Of a DNA stretch of 6,404 bases, positions 1 through 6,041 are shown in pieces. Below the pieces are notes generated by a model that made no database searches, was not told where the DNA came from, and saw nothing but the letters and a program-made list of their open reading frames with translations. How positions within the stretch are numbered: the first letter of the stretch is position 1; every line of letters begins with the position of its first letter. The translations under genes and the position numbers were made by a program. Source of the stretch: JAEZKC01 sp046538945 (GTDB taxonomy: Bacteria > Fibrobacterota > Chitinivibrionia > Chitinivibrionales > Chitinispirillaceae); NCBI GenBank assembly GCA_046538945.1, contig JBKHHW010000179.1, positions 1 through 6,404 of the forward strand. The letters are read 5' to 3'.

Positions 1-1364
1 TTTTCGGCACTGACATCCGCATGCTTTCTGTTCAGCTTGCGCATCTCCAGAAAGAAAAACGTACCGGTCAGAAGTGACGAACCGAAATCCGATACCGGGC
101 CGGAAACGAACACTCCGTCAAGCCCCAAAAACCCGGGCAGAATCAGAAGGCAGGGTATGAGCAGAAAGACCTGGCGGGAAAGACTGAGCGCCATTGCAGC
201 ACGGGGCTTACCTATCGCCTGGAAATAATTGGAGGTTACAACCTGAAATCCCACAACCGGAAACATCAGAAGGAAAATGCGCAAAGCACGGCTACCCATC
301 TCTATGAGCCGGGGATCATTTCTGTTGAAAACGGAAATGATGGCAGACGGGAACAGCATTGCTAAAGTAAATCCAACCAGGGTTATCAGTGTGGCTGCGA
401 TGGATGCCAGATAATGAGCTTTCTTCACCCTGTCAAACTGACGGGCTCCGTAGTTATATCCGATTATGGGCTGGGCGCCCTGATTTATTCCGAAAATGGG
501 CATCAGAAACAGCATGGTGACACTGAACACCACACCCATGGCTGAAATGGCCACATCTCCGCCGTACGCGCCCAATTGATGATTCAGAATAGTTATAACA
601 GCACTCGAAGCGATCTGCATGAAAAACGGTGCCGATCCAAGCTCCACTATCGACCATACAACCGACCACCGGAGCCTTAAGTTTCTCAAATGCAGCTTCA
701 GCACACTCTTTGGACCCAGATAATACGAGAGAACCCAGATCGCGGATGCAGCCTGAGAAATCACTGTCGCCAGTGCAGCACCCTCAAGCCCCCATCCGAA
801 AACAAAAATGAAAAGCGGATCGAGAGCCAGATTGAGCACAGCACCGATCAGCATGGTGTACATGGCAATTTTGGGATTTCCCTCACCTCTGATGAAGTTG
901 TTCATCCCGAAGCCTACAGCCTGAAAAACCGCTCCGAACAGAATGATCCTCAGATAGCTTTGGGCAAAGGGCAACACATCGGCACTGGCCCCGAAAAACG
1001 TAAGCAAAGGGTGGAGAAAAACGGTTCCCAGCAGAGTGAGGGAAAGAGAAACAAGAACCAGCAGGGTCGCGGCATTCCCCAGTATCCTTTCGGCGTCCTC
1101 ATTTCTCTTCTGGCCGAGACGAATGGAAATGAGGGCATTGGCCCCCAATCCGACCAGCATCCCGAAACCCATCATCACCACCATCAACGGAAAACTGACA
1201 GTAATCCCCGCGATTGCAAGAGATCCTTCCGCCTGGCCCACAAAAGCCCTGTCCGCAACATTGTACAGAGCATTGACTACCATGCCCACAATGGCGGGGA
1301 TGGAAAATTTGAAAAGCAGGGAACCGATTCTGCCGGTACCCAATTGGTCAGCTCTGTTCATCAT
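1..1364 (-). CDS. MATE-family multidrug/cation antiporter (MepA-like), 3' end outside window
   Basis: Reading the minus strand from an ATG at 1364 gives 454 uninterrupted codons running off the left edge. The product is a very hydrophobic inner-membrane protein of the MATE family, whose members export drugs or metabolites in exchange for Na+ or H+. It starts with a short polar stretch and then SIPAIVGMVVNALYNVADRA (residues 21-40), a typical first-helix pattern of MepA-like MATE proteins. Other family marks are NNFIRGEGNPK (155-165), GAVLNLALDPLF (174-185), NQGAQPIIGYNYGA (294-307) and FQAIGKPRAAM (381-391), in two similar halves. MATE proteins are usually about 450 residues, so probably only a few residues are missing. 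Two ATGs stand side by side (1364 and 1361). The only SD-like bases, GAG at 1369-1371, are better spaced for the second. An in-frame TAA lies upstream, so no earlier start is likely. The gene is separated from atpK by a terminator and is probably transcribed on its own. The family is clear; the substrate and coupling ion cannot be read from the sequence. Confidence 0.93.
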   Translation of the reverse strand, partial: MMNRADQLGTGRIGSLLFKFSIPAIVGMVVNALYNVADRAFVGQAEGSLAIAGITVSFPLMVVMMGFGMLVGLGANALISIRLGQKRNEDAERILGNAATLLVLVSLSLTLLGTVFLHPLLTFFGASADVLPFAQSYLRIILFGAVFQAVGFGMNNFIRGEGNPKIAMYTMLIGAVLNLALDPLFIFVFGWGLEGAALATVISQAASAIWVLSYYLGPKSVLKLHLRNLRLRWSVVWSIVELGSAPFFMQIASSAVITILNHQLGAYGGDVAISAMGVVFSVTMLFLMPIFGINQGAQPIIGYNYGARQFDRVKKAHYLASIAATLITLVGFTLAMLFPSAIISVFNRNDPRLIEMGSRALRIFLLMFPVVGFQVVTSNYFQAIGKPRAAMALSLSRQVFLLIPCLLILPGFLGLDGVFVSGPVSDFGSSLLTGTFFFLEMRKLNRKHADVSAE

Positions 1365-1390
1365 TACGCTCTGTCTTATGCAAAATGGCC

Positions 1391-1421
1391 CAAAAATCAG
1401 TTATTCGTTCAGGGGGTCAAT
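1391..1421 (-). promoter_or_regulatory. possible promoter of the MATE gene (weak)
   Basis: On the minus strand ATTG (1418-1421) is followed after 19 bases by GATTTTTG (1391-1398), 26 bases before the first ATG. This differs by one base from the TAnnTTTG -7 element of Bacteroidota promoters, and the upstream TTG fits their -33 element. The same TTGACC would also do as a sigma70 -35 box, but no good -10 box follows it. Some promoter is expected here because a terminator separates the MATE gene from atpK. The exact site is a guess. Confidence 0.25.
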
Positions 1422-1543
1422 TTAGTTTAAGGTATATAGGTAAAGGAAAGATGCTGGTTTCTTTTTTGTTTTTTGATCCGCATCGACCAAACGAATTGTT
1501 CGTGTCGGGAACGGGCTTACGGAAACGGTTTGATTTAGAAGTC

Positions 1544-1579
1544 AAAAAGGGTCCACCACTGAATGAGGGGACCCTTTTT
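1544..1579 (-). terminator. Rho-independent terminator of the atp operon (near-symmetrical)
   Basis: AAAAAGGGTCC (1544-1554) and GGACCCTTTTT (1569-1579) are perfect inverted repeats of 11 bp around a 14-base loop. On the minus strand the GC part of the stem is followed by five T. It lies 28 bases past the atpK stop codon, where the operon should end. The plus-strand reading ends in six T, so the hairpin could also stop transcription coming from the left, although no plus-strand gene is seen here. Confidence 0.88.
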
Positions 1580-1607
1580 TATTTACTCTGTATGCCTGGA
1601 CAGGTTC

Positions 1608-2051
1608 TTACATGAGTCCCTGCATGAGGATAGCGGCAACCAGTGAAAGAATGGCATAGAATTCAGGGAACGCTGCGAGGATCATTGTGTTACCCAGAAC
1701 GTTGTGCCCCTGACCGATAGCGGCGATACCGTTTGCACAAACCTTACCCTGGACCATGCCTGATGCAAAGCAGGCGGCGGCAACAGCGATACCGGCACCC
1801 AGCGCTACAGCACCCTGGACGACACTGAGATCGGGTGTTACACTACCGCTGTAGATAATGAAGGCGACAAATCCGTAAAGACCCTGGGAAGAGGGAAACA
1901 CCGTAAGAGCAAGTGCACTACCGAACGCTTCCGGTCTCTTCTTAAGCATACCGATAGCTGCGGAACCGCCCGTTACCAGACCGATTGCAGATCCTGCACC
2001 CGAAAACCCGACCATCAGACCCATCCCAATCAAAGCAAGTACATAGCCCAT
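1608..2051 (-). CDS. atpK: V-type ATPase subunit K (16-kDa proteolipid, rotor ring)
   Basis: This 147-residue, almost wholly hydrophobic protein has four membrane helices in two hairpins, the duplicated 16-kDa form of the c/K proteolipid. Copies assemble into the ring that turns as ions cross the membrane. Glycine-rich helices 1 and 3 (GFSGAGSAIGLVTGGSAAIG, 15-34; LGAGIAVAAACFASGMVQGK, 84-103) are typical. The ion-binding carboxylate is Glu130 in helix 4 (AAFPEFYAIL). The matching position in helix 2 is Gln56 (FPSSQGLYGF), so there is one carboxylate per two hairpins. Ser55, Gln56, Tyr59, Gln101 and Glu130 line up with Thr64, Gln65, Tyr68, Gln110 and Glu139 of the Na+-binding Enterococcus hirae NtpK, as I recall that protein; this points to Na+ coupling. 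The gene is last in the operon, 34 bp after atpI, with an AGGAGG site and a terminator just downstream. The strong ribosome site suits a subunit needed in many copies. Confidence 0.97.
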   Translation of the reverse strand: MGYVLALIGMGLMVGFSGAGSAIGLVTGGSAAIGMLKKRPEAFGSALALTVFPSSQGLYGFVAFIIYSGSVTPDLSVVQGAVALGAGIAVAAACFASGMVQGKVCANGIAAIGQGHNVLGNTMILAAFPEFYAILSLVAAILMQGLM

Positions 2052-2058
2052 CGAAAAA

Positions 2059-2064
2059 CCTCCT
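2059..2064 (-). promoter_or_regulatory. ribosome binding site of atpK
   Basis: A perfect AGGAGG on the minus strand, seven bases before the ATG at 2051. It fixes the atpK start and is the strongest ribosome site in the window. Confidence 0.85.
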
Positions 2065-2085
2065 GAAGTATGTAAAAATGGTTAA

Positions 2086-4002
2086 TTACTTTTCGACTTT
2101 CGAAAAAGGAATAAAGGGTTTGCTTCCGCCTCGGAAGTCAAGAGCCCCGTAAAACTCAACAAATGTAAGACGCAACGGATGGACAAATGCCGACATTGCA
2201 GAAAGTGCAAGGTTCAGCGCATGTCCTGCGATAAGCACCAGAAACGTTGCAATGATCCCCCAGGAAGCATAATTTATTTCACCGGTTTCCGTCGTGATAA
2301 ACAGAAAGGCGACCTGGTTGAACGCAGCTCCCAGAAGTCCTCCCGCAAGCCCCAGTGCGAAAAGACGCAGGTAGGAGAGGAGGTTCTGCAGTGTGCCGGT
2401 TGCAAAATTGTAAAGAGTCCACAAACCCGTCAGCGGGCGCATGAAGATTTTCTTTTCCAGATTGTTGAAAAGAAGAATCCCGATGATGCCCAGAACCGCA
2501 AGCCCCTCACCGACACGCTGCGGTATCGAGACCAGAAGCGGACCAATAGAAACCGGACCCACCGAAAACTCTGCTATATCAAGATTAAGCAGGTTTATAT
2601 GCGCTGCCCACACAAAACCTCCCAGCAGAACCACTATCGTGCTGATCGGTTCCATCGCCGCGAGCAAGCCCCTGTACTTGTACTTCATAAACGCCTGCAG
2701 TCCTATCCCGAACAGCATCTGTATCACCCCGAGAAGAATGGCGAGACTCATTGCGGGGAATATCTGTCCTGCTGGTCCTTCCTGAGCTGAAAGAGGCGCA
2801 AAGAACTGAACACCGGAGGGGAAAATGGTCTGTCCCTCCACTCCGGGCCCGCCGAAAATCTGCAAGCCGAAAAAAGTATTCAGCAGAACGCCGCTTACAA
2901 ACGTGGACGCAGCGAGAAAAAAGCCCAGAAGCATGAAAGGTTTGAGCTTGGGCCCCACTTTCCTGCGCAGAATAAGCGTGGTTATCATCAGAAGCGCACC
3001 GTACCCTGCATCCCCCAGACACAATCCGAAAAAAATGGCGAAGAAAGGTGCCATGAAGGGTGTCACATCGAGTTCATTGTAGGAAGGCAGTGAATAGAGA
3101 CCCACAATCGGCTCGAAGAGTGTGGGAAAGGAGCGGTTCTTGAGCTTGACAGGAACATCCTCGTCCTCGTAAGGATCTCTGGTGGTGATGTAGGCGGGAT
3201 ATTTGCCCACATACTCTCTGAGTTCCTTTTCCTTGTTGCTTGGAAACCATCCCGAAAGTGAAAGGAGCTTCCCCTCCACCTGCCCCTTGAGAGCCAGGCG
3301 TGCCTTTTCGAAATTGAACTGGTCAAGCTTTTCAACTCTGAATTTCTCGAGTATCCCGATGCGGTCGACAAGCTTTTCCATCGAACGCTCGATTTCGTTA
3401 AGCTCCCCCTGGAGCTTCGCGATTTTTTCCTTGACAGCTTTAAGGGAAAGAGCCGGAAGGCGAGCCTCTTCGGCACCTTGAATCTGGGCCTCTCCCCCTC
3501 TGTCGAGAATCACAAAATGCACAGCTTTCTCGGTTCTGCTGATCACAGTCAGATTGAACTTGGAAGTATCGAGCGACTCGAACTTCTTTGCAGGCATTAT
3601 GAAGAAGCGAAGAGTGACACCTACGCTTTCAAGCCTGTGCACGTTTTCAGGTTCGAAGTCTCCCCAAGGTTCAAGGGCTTCCTTGTCCTTGGTCAGATTC
3701 GCCATTTCCTGTTCAATCTTGTCCTTTCTTCCTGAAAGGTCCTCGAACCGATGCAGTGTTTCGAGCGGATCGCCGTGAGGTTTCTGTGAGGGTTCGAGGT
3801 TCTTTTCCTTCTGGATTTTTTTGAGAGTTTTGATTACTCTTTCCGAAAGGTGAGCGACCCCGCGGAACTCCTGTGCTTTGGGAGATTCCGCCGCCTCCGC
3901 TTCAGTGATATGCACGACACCGAGCTTGCGGAGATCCTCAAGAAATCTTTCCCTTTCCTTATAATAAAGGAGCAGGTCCAGTTTTTTCATTTTAACTATC
4001 AT
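2086..4002 (-). CDS. atpI: V-type ATPase subunit I (a-subunit, membrane stator)
   Basis: This 638-residue protein belongs to the V-type ATPase 116-kDa/subunit I family, which forms the ion half-channels beside the K ring and ties the stator to the membrane. Residues 1 to about 310 are a hydrophilic cytoplasmic domain with charged, probably coiled-coil stretches near 50-110 and 185-225. The rest holds about seven membrane helices, beginning with PFMAPFFAIFFGLCLGDAGYG (315-335), which contains the family's GDAGYG motif. LLSYLRLFALGLAGG (541-555) carries Arg546, the likely equivalent of the essential arginine of yeast Vph1 (Arg735) that faces the ring carboxylate. A second conserved cluster, HPLRLTFVEFYG (608-619), has His608, Arg611 and Glu616 in the last helix. 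Length fits bacterial members. Its ATG overlaps the atpD stop codon by one base, and GGAGG lies seven bases upstream, so the two genes are probably translationally coupled. A second ATG at codon 5 is less well placed. Confidence 0.97.
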   Translation of the reverse strand: MIVKMKKLDLLLYYKERERFLEDLRKLGVVHITEAEAAESPKAQEFRGVAHLSERVIKTLKKIQKEKNLEPSQKPHGDPLETLHRFEDLSGRKDKIEQEMANLTKDKEALEPWGDFEPENVHRLESVGVTLRFFIMPAKKFESLDTSKFNLTVISRTEKAVHFVILDRGGEAQIQGAEEARLPALSLKAVKEKIAKLQGELNEIERSMEKLVDRIGILEKFRVEKLDQFNFEKARLALKGQVEGKLLSLSGWFPSNKEKELREYVGKYPAYITTRDPYEDEDVPVKLKNRSFPTLFEPIVGLYSLPSYNELDVTPFMAPFFAIFFGLCLGDAGYGALLMITTLILRRKVGPKLKPFMLLGFFLAASTFVSGVLLNTFFGLQIFGGPGVEGQTIFPSGVQFFAPLSAQEGPAGQIFPAMSLAILLGVIQMLFGIGLQAFMKYKYRGLLAAMEPISTIVVLLGGFVWAAHINLLNLDIAEFSVGPVSIGPLLVSIPQRVGEGLAVLGIIGILLFNNLEKKIFMRPLTGLWTLYNFATGTLQNLLSYLRLFALGLAGGLLGAAFNQVAFLFITTETGEINYASWGIIATFLVLIAGHALNLALSAMSAFVHPLRLTFVEFYGALDFRGGSKPFIPFSKVEK

Positions 4003-4601
4003 TATGCAGCCTCCGCAGCGGCAGTTTTGTTCTTTAATATTTTCTGTGATGACTTGGAGAGGTTTTCCTCGTCCTCAAGAAAACGTTTGATTCTCCGGAT
4101 CGCATCGTTGTATTCGGGAATCTGCACTTTCTCATAAAGGTTCACTTTCTGAGTTGTCTTTTTACGTGCGTATTCCAGAATCTTGAGTTTCTTTCTTCCA
4201 AGCTCGAGCCCAATTTTGAGTTCAGCAATACTTTTCAGAAGCTCAAGGCCCTGCGGAACCCATGCGGGATGGCTCAGAAGGCTGTACTTTGAAACGGAAA
4301 ACTCCACATTGTCCAACACAGGCGTTTTGACACCGGCGATTTTTCTGACATCAATATTCACTTTCGAGATACTGATCAAATCCTCAGGGATTTCCCTCCA
4401 GAGTCTGTAGGTCTGAGCAATTGATGCAAGCTTCTCCTCTATTCTGAATTCGTAGTCCTGCACCTGCTCTTTGGCTTTCTTCACTTCAAGCCTCAGAGCG
4501 GATTCTTTTGCAACAAGAGTAGGGAGAGCATTTTCACGAACCTTCAGCTGCTTGTTGAGCTGCTGGAGATAGGTTTTGTTATACTGAAACTTCAATGCCA
4601 T
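4002..4601 (-). CDS. atpD: V-type ATPase subunit D (central rotor shaft)
   Basis: This 199-residue protein is subunit D, the coiled-coil shaft that passes through the A3B3 head and carries torque to the membrane ring; it matches gamma of F-type ATPases in role. Two long charged helices are visible, residues about 5-70 (with LNKQLKVRENALPTLVAKES at 15-34) and about 120-185. The second contains the family signature LEYARKKTTQKVNLYEKVQI (near 143-162) followed by PEYNDAIRRIKRFLEDEE. The middle part (70-120) is less helical, as expected. Length is normal for the family (about 200-220). The start at 4601 is chosen for its AAGGAG site six bases upstream; a nearby ATG at 4605 is in another frame. 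The gene follows atpB after 87 bp containing a GC-rich hairpin and overlaps atpI by one base. Subunit F, the usual partner of D in the shaft, is not encoded next to it. Confidence 0.97.
   Translation of the reverse strand: MALKFQYNKTYLQQLNKQLKVRENALPTLVAKESALRLEVKKAKEQVQDYEFRIEEKLASIAQTYRLWREIPEDLISISKVNIDVRKIAGVKTPVLDNVEFSVSKYSLLSHPAWVPQGLELLKSIAELKIGLELGRKKLKILEYARKKTTQKVNLYEKVQIPEYNDAIRRIKRFLEDEENLSKSSQKILKNKTAAAEAA
4010..4014 (-). promoter_or_regulatory. ribosome binding site of atpI inside atpD
   Basis: GGAGG on the minus strand, within the last codons of atpD, seven bases before the atpI ATG at 4002. With the TAATG stop/start overlap it fixes the atpI start and suggests coupled translation. 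Confidence 0.8.
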
Positions 4602-4607
4602 TCATTT

Positions 4608-4613
4608 CTCCTT
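4608..4613 (-). promoter_or_regulatory. ribosome binding site of atpD
   Basis: AAGGAG on the minus strand, six bases before the ATG at 4601. It decides in favour of this ATG over the out-of-frame ATG at 4605, which would be only two bases from the site. Confidence 0.8.
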
Positions 4614-4634
4614 CCGAAACAGGAAGAGAATAGA

Positions 4635-4675
4635 GTGAAAGCGGCCGCGTTATCGATTTTGTGAAACCGCGGCCG
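4635..4675. repeat. imperfect direct repeat GTGAAA + GC block in the atpB-atpD spacer
   Basis: GTGAAAGCGGCCGCG (4635-4649) is followed 11 bases later by GTGAAACCGCGGCCG (4661-4675). The first six bases are identical, and the GC blocks are similar as well as partly complementary, which creates the hairpin at the same place. It may be a small local duplication or simply a by-product of the hairpin. Confidence 0.4.
4642..4675 (-). promoter_or_regulatory. GC-only hairpin in the atpB-atpD spacer
   Basis: CGGCCGCG (4642-4649) and CGCGGCCG (4668-4675) are a perfect 8-bp inverted repeat of G and C only, around an 18-base loop. It is transcribed between atpB and atpD. On the minus strand the stem is followed by a pyrimidine-rich stretch (TTTCACTCTATTCTCTTCC) but no real T-run, so it is not a standard terminator. 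It could act as a partial terminator, an mRNA processing point or a stabilising 3' end for the upstream message. The fold is seen in the sequence; its function is inferred. Confidence 0.5.
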
Positions 4676-4688
4676 ACCGCCCGCCTGT

Positions 4689-6017
4689 TCAGCTTGCGGA
4701 ACCCACCCAGTACTTGTCCATGATTTCCTGTTTGATACCGACTTCATCCTTTGTGAAATACTTGCCGAAAAGCCTCCAGCCCGCGTCAAGCATCGCATCG
4801 ATTTCGATATTGATGTCGATGGCCAGAAGCTCCCTGGCGTACTCTTTTGCAAAATCAAGCGTACGCTTGTCGTACTCGGTAAGGTCAAAACCGTTCTCGA
4901 GCTTCGTCTTCGCACTCGCCGCATCGGCATACAAACGGATCGCGGTATTCATCACCTGAGGATGATCCTTGCGGGTCTTTTTACCGATCACAAGCTGCTT
5001 GAGACGGGAAAGACTTCTGAACGGGTCGATAATGACCTTTGCAATATCGGTATCACGACGCAGGTAAAGCTGTCCTTCGGTGATATATCCGGTATTATCC
5101 GGAATAGCATGTGTAATGTCACCGCCGGAAAGAGTGGTGACCGCGACGATGGTGATCGAACCGCCATCGGGCAGCTGGGCAGCTTTTTCATAGATTTTTG
5201 CCAGGTCACTATAGAGAGAACCGGGCATACTGTCCTTTGAGGGAATCTGATCCATACGGTTCGACACGATTGAAAGCGCATCGGCGTAGAGAGTCATATC
5301 GGTCAGGAGAACAAGAACCTTTGCCTGCTGTGTTGTCGCGAAATGCTCCGCGGCGGTAAGACACATGTCGGGAATGAGCAGTCGTTCAACAGGCGGGTTT
5401 TCAGTTGTATTAACAAATGCAACGATGCGATCCAGCGCTCCGGCATTGTCAAACAGGGTCTTGTAGTAGAGATAATCGTCGTTTGACATTCCCATACCGC
5501 CAAGAACGATCAGATCGGCTTTGGCACGGAGAGCCACATCGGCCATAACCGCGTTGAAAGGCTGGTCCGGATCGGCGAAGAAAGGGATCTTCTGACCTGT
5601 AACAAGAGTGTTGTTCAGGTCGATACCGGCGATACCCGTTGAAATGAGCTCCGAAGGCTGCTTGCGGCGCACAGGGTTCACGGAAGGTCCGCCGACTTCG
5701 ATCTCGTTACCCTCGACATCCGGTCCGCCGTCAATCGGCTGACCGTAGGCGTTGAAAAAACGTCCCTTCAGCTCATTAGATACTTTCAGTGTCGGAGGTT
5801 TCCCCAGAAACACGACTTCGGCGTTTGTGGCGATACCCTGGGTTCCGGGAAAGATCTGCAGAGTGACATTGTTTCCGTTGATCTTCACAACCTGCGCGGG
5901 TCTTCCGTCAACCAGAGCCATTTCCTCGTTGGACACACCCTCGGCCTGGACCGTGCAGGTCGCCTTTGTAACATTTTCGATATGAGTGTAGATTTTCTGA
6001 AATGCTTTTGTTTTCAT
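4689..6017 (-). CDS. atpB: V-type ATPase subunit B (non-catalytic nucleotide-binding subunit)
   Basis: This 442-residue protein is subunit B, which alternates with A in the A3B3 hexamer and completes the catalytic sites at their interface. An N-terminal beta-barrel (about 5-75) leads to the nucleotide-binding domain through GGPSVNPVRRKQPSELISTG (109-128). The P-loop is degenerate (FFADPDQPFN, 146-155), with no GxxxxGKT, as expected for a non-catalytic subunit. LVLLTDMTLYADAL (235-248), SMPGSLYSDLAKIYEKAAQL (263-282) and DITHAIPDNTGYITEGQLYL (300-319) are family marks. Arg338 in RSLSRLKQL (334-342) is the likely arginine finger reaching into the A site, matching E. hirae NtpB Arg350. The C-terminal helical domain runs from about 350. 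Wording such as PDQPFN, MSNDDYLYY and SKDSMPG fits the Bacteroidota/FCB type rather than the Chlamydia or spirochaete type. The start at 6017 follows GAGGA by eight bases and lies 24 bp after atpA. In F-type operons the symbols atpA and atpB mean other subunits. Confidence 0.97.
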   Translation of the reverse strand: MKTKAFQKIYTHIENVTKATCTVQAEGVSNEEMALVDGRPAQVVKINGNNVTLQIFPGTQGIATNAEVVFLGKPPTLKVSNELKGRFFNAYGQPIDGGPDVEGNEIEVGGPSVNPVRRKQPSELISTGIAGIDLNNTLVTGQKIPFFADPDQPFNAVMADVALRAKADLIVLGGMGMSNDDYLYYKTLFDNAGALDRIVAFVNTTENPPVERLLIPDMCLTAAEHFATTQQAKVLVLLTDMTLYADALSIVSNRMDQIPSKDSMPGSLYSDLAKIYEKAAQLPDGGSITIVAVTTLSGGDITHAIPDNTGYITEGQLYLRRDTDIAKVIIDPFRSLSRLKQLVIGKKTRKDHPQVMNTAIRLYADAASAKTKLENGFDLTEYDKRTLDFAKEYARELLAIDINIEIDAMLDAGWRLFGKYFTKDEVGIKQEIMDKYWVGSAS

Positions 6018-6025
6018 CAGTACAG

Positions 6026-6030
6026 TCCTC
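6026..6030 (-). promoter_or_regulatory. ribosome binding site of atpB
   Basis: GAGGA on the minus strand in the 24-bp atpA-atpB gap, eight bases before the ATG at 6017. It supports that start. Confidence 0.7.
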
Positions 6031-6041
6031 TTTTAGCACTC

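Noticed and set aside
454..669. Short minus-strand ORF of 71 codons inside the MATE gene
   Set aside because: It is a frame-shifted reading of the MATE coding sequence, which continues unbroken through this region in its own frame.
690..1430. Plus-strand ORF of 246 codons, with a short histidine run
   Set aside because: It lies wholly opposite the well-supported MATE frame, has a low-complexity polar composition, no ribosome site and no family resemblance. It is an antisense shadow.
1385..1615. Plus-strand ORF of 76 codons across the atpK-MATE gap
   Set aside because: It runs straight through the terminator hairpin, has no good ribosome site and resembles no family I know. It is most likely chance.
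2179..2790. Plus-strand ORF of 203 codons rich in Cys, His, Lys and Arg
   Set aside because: It is antisense to the membrane part of atpI. Its Cys/His content comes from reading hydrophobic codons on the opposite strand, and no zinc-finger spacing is convincing.
4641..4680. The GC-rich spacer hairpin as a full Rho-independent terminator
   Set aside because: There is no T-run after the stem on either strand, and stopping here would cut off atpD, atpI and atpK, which have no visible promoter of their own.
4592..4930. Minus-strand ORF of 112 codons spanning the end of atpB and the start of atpD
   Set aside because: It overlaps the atpB coding sequence in another frame and has a serine/arginine-rich composition typical of a shifted reading of a real gene.
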